The notes under the pieces: model-generated
Database searches by the model: none
The model's input: only the letters and a program-made list of their open reading frames with translations
What the model was told of the DNA's origin: nothing
Translations under genes and position numbers: made by a program
In this document: positions 8,349 through 15,876 of the stretch, piece after piece
How positions within the stretch are numbered: position 1 is the stretch's first letter
How the letters are laid out: every line of letters starts with the position of its first letter
NCBI GenBank assembly: GCA_934503195.1
Contig: CAKSVM010000017.1
Coordinates: forward strand, 1-43,481
Origin: an uncultured Eubacteriales bacterium
GTDB lineage: Bacteria > Bacillota > Clostridia > Oscillospirales > CAG-272
Length of the DNA: 43,481 nucleotides
Direction: 5' to 3'

Positions 8349-8780
8349 TCAAATGCTGTAATCGTATCCGTCCTTGCTCATTTCAAGAAGGTCGCGGAGA
8401 GTGATTCCGTCAAGATACTCGTTTATCACGCGTTCGAGTCCCTGCCAGAGCGGGAGAGTCGCGCAGGAGCCGCTTCTCGGACAGTCGGCCGGATCTCCGT
8501 CAAGGCAGGCGACCGGGGCGAGACTGCCTTCGGTCACGCGGAGGATGTCTCCGACCGTGTAGCTTTCAGGGGACTTCGCGAGTCGGTATCCGCCCTGAAA
8601 TCCGCGGTTGACCTGGAGAAACTCGGATTTGTTAAGCAGCGTCACGATCTGTTCGAGGTATTTTTTCGAGATTCCCTGACGCTCGGCGATATCCTTGAGC
8701 GACACGAATCCGTCGCCCTGACGCGCCGCGAGATCAAGCATCATCCTGAGCGCGTAGCGTCCTTTGGTTGAGATTTTCAA
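8349..8780 (-). CDS. Rrf2-family transcriptional regulator, IscR-like
   Basis: 143 residues, typical Rrf2 length. The N-terminal winged helix starts MKISTKGRYALRMM and includes the recognition region SLKDIAERQGISKKYLEQI, then GFQGGYRL of the wing. Three cysteines at 92, 100 and 106 (VACLDGDPADCPRSGSC) match the number and approximate spacing of the [2Fe-2S] ligands of IscR, so an iron-sulphur or redox sensing role is likely. No isc or suf genes are in the window. It is the last gene of a minus-strand run after the ArsB-like transporter (34-base gap) and before a strong terminator. Confidence 0.88.
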   Translation of the reverse strand: MKISTKGRYALRMMLDLAARQGDGFVSLKDIAERQGISKKYLEQIVTLLNKSEFLQVNRGFQGGYRLAKSPESYTVGDILRVTEGSLAPVACLDGDPADCPRSGSCATLPLWQGLERVINEYLDGITLRDLLEMSKDGYDYSI

Positions 8781-8814
8781 TTCAGAGCCACCCTTTCATA
8801 AGATGATATCCCTG

Positions 8815-10164
8815 TCAGATTCCCCACACAAGCCAGATCACGGCGTATCCGACAAGCACGGCCGCGAGGGTGAAGGGGATTCCGATCCGCAAGAAGTCCT
8901 TTGACGTGACCTTTTCGCCGTTCTTTCTGAGGATTCCGATAGCGGCGATATTCGCCGAGGCTCCGATCGGAGTGAGATTTCCGCCGAGCGTCGCGCCGAT
9001 GAGAAGTCCGAAATAGAAGACATAGGGTTCGACTCCCGCGCCGCCGTTCATCAGTCCGGCGATTCCCTGAACGACCGGAAGCATCGCCGCGACGTAGGGA
9101 ATGTTGTCGATGAAGGCCGAGAGAACGACCGATACGAAGACTAGAAGCGTGTAAAGCACGAAAGGATTGTCGCCCGCGATATTGTGGAAGAGTCCGGCTG
9201 CCGCGTCGATGACTCCGGCCTTGTTGATTCCTTCGATGACGATGAAGAGTCCGGTGAGGAGTAAAAGCGTGTCGCGGTCAAGATCCTCAAGCACCTTGAA
9301 GAGCATATCCTTGCGGCTGTGGCGGATCATGTCGCGCACGATTCCGATTATACAGAGAGCCATGCAGATTATGCCGCTTCTGAGATTGTAGAGAGTCAGC
9401 GGGATTCCGCCGTCTGGTTCTGGTATGAAGGACGCGCAGATGAGGAAAAGCACCGTTCCGATCATCAGCGCGGACGGGAAGTAATCGTCGACCTTTGTCG
9501 TGACCTCGGCCGAGATCGGCTGATTGTCCTTTCTGAAGAGGAAGAGCAGGACTATGAGCGAGGCGATCGCGCCAAGCTCGACCGCGAAGAAGATTCCGGG
9601 TTTTCCGCGCATCCAGAAGAACTCGAAGAAGTTCATGTCGGCGAATCCGCCAAGGAGAATACTCGTGGTGTCTCCGACCAGCGTCGCCGCGCCCTGAAGG
9701 TTTGACGAGACGGCGATCGCGATGATCACCGGAACCGGGGAGATTTTAAGCTTTCTCGAAATCGCGAGTCCCACGGGAGCGACCATCAGCACCGTTGCGA
9801 CGTTGTCGACAAACGCGCTTATAAGTCCGGCGAAAAGCGAGAGGAGCAGCACAGCCCATTTCACGCTCGGAACCTTTGCGATCATAAGCTCGGAGAGTCT
9901 TGCGGGCATCCGGCTCTCGATGAAGAGCGTGACGATTCCCATCGTTCCGGCCATCATCATGAGGACGTTGAAGTCGATCGAGAGAAACGCGTCGAGCGGC
10001 GAAAAATCAAACACTCCGAAAAGTCCGAGCAGAATGAATACCGCCGCGCTGGAAAGCGCGGTGACCGGACGGTATTTCGGCAGGCTGAGCATCAGTATGT
10101 AGGTGAGGAGGAAAAGTATCAGCGCGGGTATCAATTTATGCCATCCTTCCGACCGCGTTTTCAC
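8815..10164 (-). CDS. ArsB/NhaD-type (ion transporter superfamily) membrane permease
   Basis: 449 residues with about eleven to twelve hydrophobic segments, starting KLIPALILFLLTYILML and ending FTLAAVLVGYAVIWLVWGI. Two internally similar halves each carry an intramembrane-like motif: SAFVDNVATVLMVAP in the first half and SAFIDNIPYVAAMLPV in the second, the (S/A)-F-x-D-N-(V/I) pattern typical of the ArsB/CitM/NhaD (SLC13-like) families. It should move an anion or exchange sodium for protons across the cytoplasmic membrane; the substrate cannot be read from sequence. Its start lies 9 bases after the CpsD stop codon, implying co-transcription with the cps genes. Confidence 0.82.
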   Translation of the reverse strand: MKTRSEGWHKLIPALILFLLTYILMLSLPKYRPVTALSSAAVFILLGLFGVFDFSPLDAFLSIDFNVLMMMAGTMGIVTLFIESRMPARLSELMIAKVPSVKWAVLLLSLFAGLISAFVDNVATVLMVAPVGLAISRKLKISPVPVIIAIAVSSNLQGAATLVGDTTSILLGGFADMNFFEFFWMRGKPGIFFAVELGAIASLIVLLFLFRKDNQPISAEVTTKVDDYFPSALMIGTVLFLICASFIPEPDGGIPLTLYNLRSGIICMALCIIGIVRDMIRHSRKDMLFKVLEDLDRDTLLLLTGLFIVIEGINKAGVIDAAAGLFHNIAGDNPFVLYTLLVFVSVVLSAFIDNIPYVAAMLPVVQGIAGLMNGGAGVEPYVFYFGLLIGATLGGNLTPIGASANIAAIGILRKNGEKVTSKDFLRIGIPFTLAAVLVGYAVIWLVWGI

Positions 10165-10173
10165 GGTCTGTTT

Positions 10174-10857
10174 TTATTTTCCGTATTTGCCGTATTTTTT
10201 GTAGTAGCCGCCATGGTAATATCCGTTTCCGCTTCCGGCGTGATTCCTGACCGCGCCGAGGATCGGACAGCCGCTCTTCTTAAGCTGCTCGACCGTGTCC
10301 TGAACCTGCTTTATGTGCAGCTTCGGATTTCCGATGACAAGCACCATTCCGTCGCACTGGGTCGCGACGATCGACGCGTCGATGACCTGACCAAGCGGCG
10401 GGGTGTCGATGAAGATGTAATCGTAGACGTTTTTCAGAGCCTCGATCGCCGAGCCGAAGTATTTTCCGCCGAGAAGCTCAACCGGGTTCGGCGGGAATTT
10501 TCCCGAGAAGAGGATGTTGAGTCCCGGATATTGCGTGGCGTAGAGACTGTCGCCGAGCTGTGAAAGTCCGGTCAGCACCTCGGAGAGTCCGACGACGTCG
10601 GTCGCGTCGGTGTTCCTTCCGGCGATGACCGATTTGCGCATATCGGCGTCGACGACCAGAACCCGCTTTCCGAGCTCCGAAAAGCTCTTGGCGGTGTTGA
10701 GGACGATCGTGGTCTTGCCCTCGTTTTCACTACAGCTCGTGATTCCTATGACGCGGATATCCTTGCCGCAGAACTGAAGATTTGTGCGCAGGGTCTTGTA
10801 GGCCTCATTCGTGAAGAAATCGTCCTGCCCCGCGAGAGTCAGTAAAACCCGTTCCAT
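10174..10857 (-). CDS. cpsD: CpsD-type bacterial tyrosine kinase (polysaccharide export)
   Basis: 227 residues. The BY-kinase Walker A is SCSENEGKTT (41-50, Lys48), Walker A' is VLVVDADMR (66-74), and Walker B is YIFIDTPP (147-154). The C-terminus carries the tyrosine cluster used for autophosphorylation, with Tyr213, 214, 218, 219, 222 and 225 in a Gly/Lys-rich tail. Such kinases need the cytoplasmic end of a CpsC membrane partner and control capsule or exopolysaccharide chain length; CpsB dephosphorylates them. Both partners are encoded immediately upstream (30-base gap to cpsC). No glycosyltransferases or polymerase genes are present here. Confidence 0.92.
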   Translation of the reverse strand: MERVLLTLAGQDDFFTNEAYKTLRTNLQFCGKDIRVIGITSCSENEGKTTIVLNTAKSFSELGKRVLVVDADMRKSVIAGRNTDATDVVGLSEVLTGLSQLGDSLYATQYPGLNILFSGKFPPNPVELLGGKYFGSAIEALKNVYDYIFIDTPPLGQVIDASIVATQCDGMVLVIGNPKLHIKQVQDTVEQLKKSGCPILGAVRNHAGSGNGYYHGGYYKKYGKYGK

Positions 10858-10887
10858 TTTTGTACTATCCTTTCTGAGAAGGTGAAG

Positions 10888-11703
10888 TCAGGCCTTGCCG
10901 CTGTCGGCCGGGGAGTTGTCGGTGGCGGTTTCAGCGCGTTTTTTCTTTCCCTTGGCGCGGGTCTGGCCGTAACCGTATCCGTAGCCGTAACGCTTTGAGT
11001 GCGGCGCGTCGGTGTCGGGGATCCAGCCGAGGACGCTGAGACCGAGATAGTTTTCGACGTCGCTGTCGCTCTTGATCCCGTCGTCGAGCAGCGAGATGAC
11101 GAAAAAGATCAGATATACCGCGGCCGCGGCGATGATTCCGGCGATTATGTGCCGGCTGTTCTTTGGCGTGTTGCAGGGACTCGGACTTAGCGTTCCGTAT
11201 TCGCTGATGTTTATCTGATTGACGCCGATGGTTTTCGCGATCTTCTCGGCTCCGGTGACGCAGACCGCGTCGACGATCTCCTTGGCGAGTTCCGGCGAGG
11301 CCGCCACGACGCTGACCTCAAGTATGCGCGTGTTCTGAGGGTTGTTCGTCGAGATGCTTCCGCTCAGCGCGCCGGCCGTCGTGTTGAGCTTGAGCTCCTG
11401 TATGACCTCGTTCATCGTCGTCGGCATTTTTAAGATATACGTGCAGTCGTTGACGAGATAGGCCGAGAGACTCAGCTCGTTTGACAGAGCCTGAGTTGTC
11501 AGCTGTCCGTCGACATTGTACTGGCGCAGAAGATAGAGCGTCGCGGTCGATCTGTAGGCCGGGACGTAGGTTGTTTTTGTCCAGGCGTAGCTTCCGGCCG
11601 TCGCGACGAAGGCGGCGATGATTATGAAGACGAGATTCTTCTTCAATACCTCAAAAAGGTCGCGAAGGTCGATCTCCTTTATTTTCTGAGTGGTTTCCGG
11701 CAT
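10888..11703 (-). CDS. cpsC: CpsC/Wzz-type chain-length determinant and kinase activator
   Basis: 271 residues from the ATG at 11703. A longer reading from 11805 would overlap cpsB by 86 bases, while 11703 has a GGGGGA Shine-Dalgarno and leaves a 16-base gap, so it is preferred. Topology is the Wzz pattern: a first membrane helix near residues 20-40 (VFIIIAAFVATAGSYAW), an extracellular loop with the family sequence RSTATLYLLRQ, and a second helix near 182-202 (IIAGIIAAAAVYLIFFVISLL). The short cytoplasmic tail, which in this family activates CpsD, contains a tyrosine run (KRYGYGYGYG) and a Lys/Arg-rich end. The protein should set polysaccharide chain length and present CpsD to the membrane. 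Confidence 0.9.
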   Translation of the reverse strand: MPETTQKIKEIDLRDLFEVLKKNLVFIIIAAFVATAGSYAWTKTTYVPAYRSTATLYLLRQYNVDGQLTTQALSNELSLSAYLVNDCTYILKMPTTMNEVIQELKLNTTAGALSGSISTNNPQNTRILEVSVVAASPELAKEIVDAVCVTGAEKIAKTIGVNQINISEYGTLSPSPCNTPKNSRHIIAGIIAAAAVYLIFFVISLLDDGIKSDSDVENYLGLSVLGWIPDTDAPHSKRYGYGYGYGQTRAKGKKKRAETATDNSPADSGKA

Positions 11704-11719
11704 TTTGAGTTTTCCCCCG

Positions 11720-12436
11720 TTATTTCTGAATGAAGAGCCTTGCCGGGTTGTCCCGGAAAAGCTTTGCGGCGTAATTCTGGCCGTATTTTTCGCTGACCGC
11801 CTCAAAGGCCTTTGTCATCATCGTCGGGCGGTAGTCGATACCGTGCGAGTCCGACGCGACGATATCGCAGAGTCCGGCGTCAAGCAGCGCGCGGCTCCGT
11901 ATCCGGCATCCGAGTCCGGCCTTTCCGAGTATCGAGTCGGCGTTTAACTGAATTTTCACGCCGTCCGAGCGGAGACGCTTAAGCTTGTCCTTTTTGAACC
12001 CGAGCGAGGAATAGCGTTCGGTGTGCGCGAGAATCGGACGGTATCCCGCGCCGAGTAGGCGTCTGAGCCCGTCAAGAATCCTCTCCGCCGATTCCCCTGC
12101 CGAAAAATCGACAAGTACGTTCCGTGTCCCGCCGAGCGTGCGGCAGGAATGACCCGAAAGCCATCCGACGGCCGCCGCGTCGTATTTGAGCTCGTTTGCC
12201 AGAAAAAGCGGCATATCGCAGCCCTTCCGCCTCACATATTCCCGCGCGCGGAGAAAGGCGTCGCCGGATTTTTTCTGGTTGTCGCCGAAGGCCGACGGAT
12301 TCCAGTGCGGCGTGAGGCAGAGAATCCGGACATTGTCGGCGTAAGCCGCGTCGAGCATGGCGAACATTGTCCGGTCGTCCTTCGCGCCGTCGTCGACGGC
12401 CGAGAGCGCGTGACAGTGAATATCCGCGAAATACAT
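11720..12436 (-). CDS. cpsB: CpsB/YwqE-type tyrosine-protein phosphatase (PHP fold)
   Basis: 238 residues. The N-terminus DIHCHALSAVDDGAKD is the metal-binding signature of the CpsB/CapC/YwqE manganese-dependent tyrosine phosphatases. Further PHP motifs are LTPHWNP (about 40-46), ILAHTERY (about 134-141) and IVASDSHG (about 191-198). The enzyme removes phosphate from the CpsD tyrosine cluster, closing the phosphorylation cycle. It is the first gene of the minus-strand unit and has its own strong promoter at 12483-12511. Confidence 0.92.
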   Translation of the reverse strand: MYFADIHCHALSAVDDGAKDDRTMFAMLDAAYADNVRILCLTPHWNPSAFGDNQKKSGDAFLRAREYVRRKGCDMPLFLANELKYDAAAVGWLSGHSCRTLGGTRNVLVDFSAGESAERILDGLRRLLGAGYRPILAHTERYSSLGFKKDKLKRLRSDGVKIQLNADSILGKAGLGCRIRSRALLDAGLCDIVASDSHGIDYRPTMMTKAFEAVSEKYGQNYAAKLFRDNPARLFIQK

Positions 12437-12482
12437 TTTTTACTCCCCCTGTAAGGACTCCGATAAAAGTCCATCATCTCCT

Positions 12483-12511
12483 ATTATAACACAGTTCTCG
12501 CTTTTTTGCAA
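12483..12511 (-). promoter_or_regulatory. sigma-A promoter for cpsB-cpsC-cpsD unit
   Basis: Minus strand: TTGCAA (12506-12511), 17-base spacer, TATAAT (12483-12488), with TGT directly before the -10. It lies 47 bases upstream of the cpsB ATG and is divergent from the promoter at 12614. Confidence 0.85.
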
Positions 12512-12613
12512 TAGCAATCTCCGAAAAAAAAGTAAATTTACTGAGTCCGGATCCCACGCGAAGCTGACACTTTCTGCTCATTTGAGCAAAATCGCCGTTT
12601 TCACGCGGAGGAC

Positions 12614-12642
12614 TTGAAATTTTACCCGTGCTGTGGTATAAT
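12614..12642 (+). promoter_or_regulatory. sigma-A promoter for GpsA-like gene
   Basis: TTGAAA (12614-12619), 17-base spacer, TATAAT (12637-12642), preceded by TGG. It rules out translation from the TTG at 12614, which is part of the -35 box. Confidence 0.85.
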
Positions 12643-12682
12643 AAAGTATCCTGAAAATAAAAAAACGAAAGGACTTATGAAT

Positions 12683-13747
12683 ATGTCAAAAATCGCAATC
12701 GTCGGCTCGGGAATGATGGGATCCGCGCTGGCTTTCCCGCTCACAAGAAACGGCCACGAGGTCAGACTCGTCGGAACCCCGCTCGACCGTGAAATCATCG
12801 AAACCTGCAAGAAAACTCGACAGCATCCGAAATTCACCCGTCCGTTCGAGGGGAATATCAGCTATCATCAGATCAAGGAACTCGGCGAGGCTCTTTCCGG
12901 TGTCGACGCGGTGATCGGCGGCGTATCGAGCTTCGGCGTCGACTGGTTCGGCGAGAACGTTCTGCCAGTGATTCCTGAGAATGTCCCGGTTCTCACCGTC
13001 ACGAAGGGACTCTATGACCTTCCCGACGGGCGGCTCATGACCTATCCAGCACTCTGGAGCGAAAGACTCGCGAAGAAGGGAATGAAGCGGCGTCTCTGCG
13101 CGGTCGGCGGCCCCTGCACGAGCTATGAGCTTGTCGCCGAGGATCAGACCGAGGTCACGTTCTGCTCGGAGGACCGCGAGGCACTCGAACTCTTCAAAAA
13201 GCTCATGGCGACCGATTATTATCACATCAGCCTCACCGACGACGTGACCGGAGTCGAGAGCGCGGTCGCGCTCAAAAACGGCTACGCGCTCGCCATCGCG
13301 CTGACGATCGGACTCAATATCGCGAAGCGTGGAAACGACGAGCTTCACTTCAACTCGCAGGCGGCGGTCTTCGGCCAGAGCGTCAAGGAGATGTCAAGGC
13401 TCCTCGACTACCAGTACTCGTGCGAGGACAAATTCAGAACTTCAGCTGATATCCTTAACAATTTCACGCTCGGAGCAGGAGATCTCTATGTCACGGTCTA
13501 TGGCGGACGGACGCGCAAGGTCGGAATCCTTCTCGGCGAGGGTCTGTCGCTTGAAGAGGCGAAGGAAAAGCTCGCCGGAGTGACGCTGGAGTCGCTTGTC
13601 GTCGCCGAGCGCGTCGCGAGAGCCGTCAAAGTCGCGTCGGCGGCGGGTAAGCTGAGAGAAGAGGATTTCCCGATCCTGACCCACGTCGACCGCCTTATGC
13701 GCGGCGAGGAGAGCGCGGAGCTTCCGTGGGAGAAGTTCACGTTCTGA
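12683..13747 (+). CDS. GpsA-like NAD(P)H-dependent glycerol-3-phosphate dehydrogenase family protein
   Basis: 354 residues from 12683; AAAGGA nine bases upstream favours this ATG over the one at 12677. The N-terminus KIAIVGSGMMGSALA is a Rossmann dinucleotide motif. Family landmarks are VTKGLYDL (the TKG lysine), SAVALKNGYALA (the ALKN lysine) and LGAGDLYVT with GGRTRKVGILLG in the C-terminal domain. GpsA reduces dihydroxyacetone phosphate to sn-glycerol 3-phosphate for lipids. The normally strong GPSFA-x-E motif is changed to GPCTSYE, and there are no plsY or der neighbours, so a different substrate is possible. An alpha/beta hydrolase follows after 25 bases. Confidence 0.8.
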   Translation: MSKIAIVGSGMMGSALAFPLTRNGHEVRLVGTPLDREIIETCKKTRQHPKFTRPFEGNISYHQIKELGEALSGVDAVIGGVSSFGVDWFGENVLPVIPENVPVLTVTKGLYDLPDGRLMTYPALWSERLAKKGMKRRLCAVGGPCTSYELVAEDQTEVTFCSEDREALELFKKLMATDYYHISLTDDVTGVESAVALKNGYALAIALTIGLNIAKRGNDELHFNSQAAVFGQSVKEMSRLLDYQYSCEDKFRTSADILNNFTLGAGDLYVTVYGGRTRKVGILLGEGLSLEEAKEKLAGVTLESLVVAERVARAVKVASAAGKLREEDFPILTHVDRLMRGEESAELPWEKFTF

Positions 13748-13772
13748 CGCCGAACGCGTATCAGAGAGAAAA

Positions 13773-14456
13773 ATGGACATAGAATTATATTATCGGGAAG
13801 AGGGAAGCGGGGAATCGTTCATCCTCCTGCACGGCAACGGCGAGGACGGCTCGTATTTCAAAAATCAGATCGATTATTTCAGGAACACTTACCGCGTGAT
13901 CGCGCTCGACACGAGAGGTCACGGAAAATCCCCCAGAGGCGGCGCGCCGTTCACGATTGAGCAGTTCTCGCTCGATCTGTACGCCTTTATGACCGGACAC
14001 GCGATCGAAAAAGCGGTGATTCTCGGATTTTCGGACGGCGCGAACATCGCGATGAAATTCGCGATGAAGCATCCCGATATGGTGAAGGCTCTGATACTTA
14101 ACGGCGGAAATCTCGACACGCGCGGGGTAAAGCCGGCGACTCAGATACCGATCGTGATAGGCTATAAAATCGCGCGCGGATTTGCCGGAAAGTCGGAGGA
14201 AGCGAAGAGAAACGCCGAAATTCTCGGACTTATGGTGAACGATCCGAACATAAACCCGCGTGAACTGTCGCGTATCACGATGCCTACGCTCGTTATCTGC
14301 GGAACGAGGGATATGATAAAGGAATCACACACGAAAATGATCGCGGAAAATCTCCCCGACGCGAGACTGACGATTATCAATGGTGATCACTTCATAGCCA
14401 ATAAGCGTCCGGCCGAATTCAACCGCGCGGTTGAGGATTTTCTGAGAACGCTCTGA
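13773..14456 (+). CDS. alpha/beta hydrolase
   Basis: 227 residues, cytoplasmic. The oxyanion-hole motif LLHGNGEDG is at 18-26, the nucleophile elbow GFSDG at 85-89 (Ser87), the acid in CGTRD at 176-180 (Asp180) and the histidine in NGDHF at 203-207 (His206). The RGHGKS motif after strand 4 is typical of esterases, haloperoxidases and ring-cleavage hydrolases. It lies 25 bases after the GpsA-like gene and is probably co-transcribed. The substrate is not evident. Confidence 0.87.
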   Translation: MDIELYYREEGSGESFILLHGNGEDGSYFKNQIDYFRNTYRVIALDTRGHGKSPRGGAPFTIEQFSLDLYAFMTGHAIEKAVILGFSDGANIAMKFAMKHPDMVKALILNGGNLDTRGVKPATQIPIVIGYKIARGFAGKSEEAKRNAEILGLMVNDPNINPRELSRITMPTLVICGTRDMIKESHTKMIAENLPDARLTIINGDHFIANKRPAEFNRAVEDFLRTL

Positions 14457-14502
14457 AAATTCAGTACGTTCCGGTTAAACAGCCGCCGCGAAGACGAAAA
14501 AT

Positions 14503-14526
14503 AACCTCCCGGTTACCCGGGAGGTT
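14503..14526 (-). terminator. rho-independent terminator of the ABC ATPase gene
   Basis: AACCTCCCGG (14503-14512), loop TTAC, CCGGGAGGTT (14517-14526). Minus-strand readout continues with TATTTTTCG, a U-tract; the plus side lacks one. It sits 11 bases past the stop of the ATPase gene. Confidence 0.85.
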
Positions 14527-14536
14527 AAAATTTATC

Positions 14537-15652
14537 TTAGTGAACGATGCAACGCTCGGTGTCCTTATCAAAGATGTGGAGACGCGAAACGTCGATTGCG
14601 ACCTTGATGGTGTCGCCCGCTCTAGCGGTCGAACGGCTCGAAACACGAGCGGTGAGCGACTGCTCTTCGTCAGCCGCGAGGTAGAGGAAGATTTCGTTAC
14701 CCATAAGCTCAGTGACGTCAACGTTGCAGGTGATGACGCTGTCAGCCATGCTGGAGAGATACATAGGCTCGTCGTGGATGCACTCGGGGCGGAGACCCGC
14801 GATGACTTCCTTGCCGATGTAGTCCTTGAGAGCCGGGTTGTTGCCCTTCTCGTTGGGGAGCTTGAGCGAGTTGCCGGCGAAGTTGATGTAGACGTCCTCG
14901 CCCTTCTTCTCGAGCTTCGCGTTGATGAAGTTCATCTGAGGAGTGCCTATGAAGCCAGCGACGAAGATGTTGCAGGGAGTGTCGTAGAGGTTCTGAGGAG
15001 AATCAACCTGCTGGATGAGTCCGTCCTTCATAACGACGATACGGGTTGCCATCGTCATTGCCTCGACCTGGTCGTGGGTGACGTAGATGAAGGTGGTACC
15101 GAGTCTCTTGTGGATCTTGGTAAGCTCGGTTCTCATGGCCGCACGGAGCTTAGCGTCGAGGTTCGACAGCGGCTCGTCGAGAAGGAAGACCTTCGGGTCG
15201 CGGACAATCGCGCGTCCGAGCGCGACACGCTGCTTCTGACCACCGGACAGAGCCTTAGGCTTTCTGTCGAGAAGGTGGGTGATATCGAGGATACGAGCGG
15301 CCTCTTCGACCTTTCTCTTGATCTCCTCCTTGGGAGTCTTGCGGAGCTTAAGTCCGAAAGCCATGTTGTCGAAGACCGACATATGCGGGTACAGAGCGTA
15401 GTTCTGGAACACCATCGCGATATCTCTGTCCTTGGGGGCGACGTCGTTGACGAGCTTGTCTCCGATGAAAAGCTCGCCCTCGGTGATCTCCTCAAGACCT
15501 GCGATCATACGAAGGGTGGTGGACTTACCGCATCCGGAAGGTCCGACGAAAATGATGAACTCCTTATCCTTGATTTCAAGGCAGAAGTCCGAAACGGCAG
15601 TGACGCCGCCGGGGTATTTCTTGTAGATGTGCTTGAGTGACAGACTTGCCAT
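14537..15652 (-). CDS. ugpC: sugar ABC transporter ATP-binding protein, UgpC/MsmK/MalK type
   Basis: 371 residues. Walker A GPSGCGKST is at 37-45, the Q-loop Gln at 83, the signature LSGGQ at 135-139, Walker B VFLLDEP at 155-161, and the H-loop His at 194 (YVTHDQ). The C-terminal 130 residues form the OB-fold/TOBE regulatory region (GLRPECIHDEP) typical of the CUT1 ATPases that drive carbohydrate importers. It stands alone, with its own promoter and terminator and no permease or binding protein beside it. Together with the four orphan binding proteins in the window this fits a shared, multitask ATPase, as MsmK is in streptococci (inference). AAGGAGG lies upstream of the ATG. Confidence 0.93.
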   Translation of the reverse strand: MASLSLKHIYKKYPGGVTAVSDFCLEIKDKEFIIFVGPSGCGKSTTLRMIAGLEEITEGELFIGDKLVNDVAPKDRDIAMVFQNYALYPHMSVFDNMAFGLKLRKTPKEEIKRKVEEAARILDITHLLDRKPKALSGGQKQRVALGRAIVRDPKVFLLDEPLSNLDAKLRAAMRTELTKIHKRLGTTFIYVTHDQVEAMTMATRIVVMKDGLIQQVDSPQNLYDTPCNIFVAGFIGTPQMNFINAKLEKKGEDVYINFAGNSLKLPNEKGNNPALKDYIGKEVIAGLRPECIHDEPMYLSSMADSVITCNVDVTELMGNEIFLYLAADEEQSLTARVSSRSTARAGDTIKVAIDVSRLHIFDKDTERCIVH

Positions 15653-15683
15653 TGGTTATATATCCTCCTTAAGTTTACCTAAC

Positions 15684-15697
15684 GCGCCGTTTGGCGC
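15684..15697 (-). other. small leader hairpin upstream of ABC ATPase gene
   Basis: GCGCC (15684-15688), GTTT, GGCGC (15693-15697) fold in the 5' untranslated leader of the ATPase message, between promoter and Shine-Dalgarno. No ligand-binding motif is recognisable. Confidence 0.25.
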
Positions 15698-15730
15698 AGA
15701 TACAGATTGCATCATCATATTGCGTATAAA

Positions 15731-15759
15731 ATTATACCAGATTTTCACGCAAATTGGAA
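15731..15759 (-). promoter_or_regulatory. extended -10 promoter for ABC ATPase gene
   Basis: Minus strand TATAAT (15731-15736) preceded by TGG; the -35 (TTCCAA, 15754-15759) at 17 bases is weak, so the extended -10 probably carries recognition. Confidence 0.65.
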
Positions 15760-15849
15760 GGGGCAATCCTCCAAAATTTCAACCGGGTTTTTGTAAGTTA
15801 TGCACAACTCAGGGCACGCGGAGATTTTTTTGACGCCGCGCGCCGGGCT

Positions 15850-15875
15850 GAAGCCTTTAATTTATTAAAGGCTTC
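15850..15875. repeat. 11-bp inverted repeat just past the GH2 stop codon
   Basis: GAAGCCTTTAA (15850-15860), loop TTTA, TTAAAGGCTTC (15865-15875) end one base from the minus-strand GH2 stop. It has the shape of a terminator, but the minus-strand flank is GC-rich rather than U-rich, so termination would be weak; it may protect the 3' end. Confidence 0.5.
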
Positions 15876-15876
15876 A

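Noticed and set aside
11703..11805. Longer N-terminus for the CpsC protein
   Set aside because: It would overlap cpsB by 86 bases, adds a non-hydrophobic Arg-rich stretch unlike the family, and lacks the Shine-Dalgarno that precedes 11703.
12614..12682. Longer N-terminus for the GpsA-like protein
   Set aside because: The start would be the TTG inside the -35 box, upstream of the transcription start.
14540..15640. 366-codon plus-strand frame opposite the ABC ATPase
   Set aside because: It mirrors a gene with all ABC motifs; no signal of its own.
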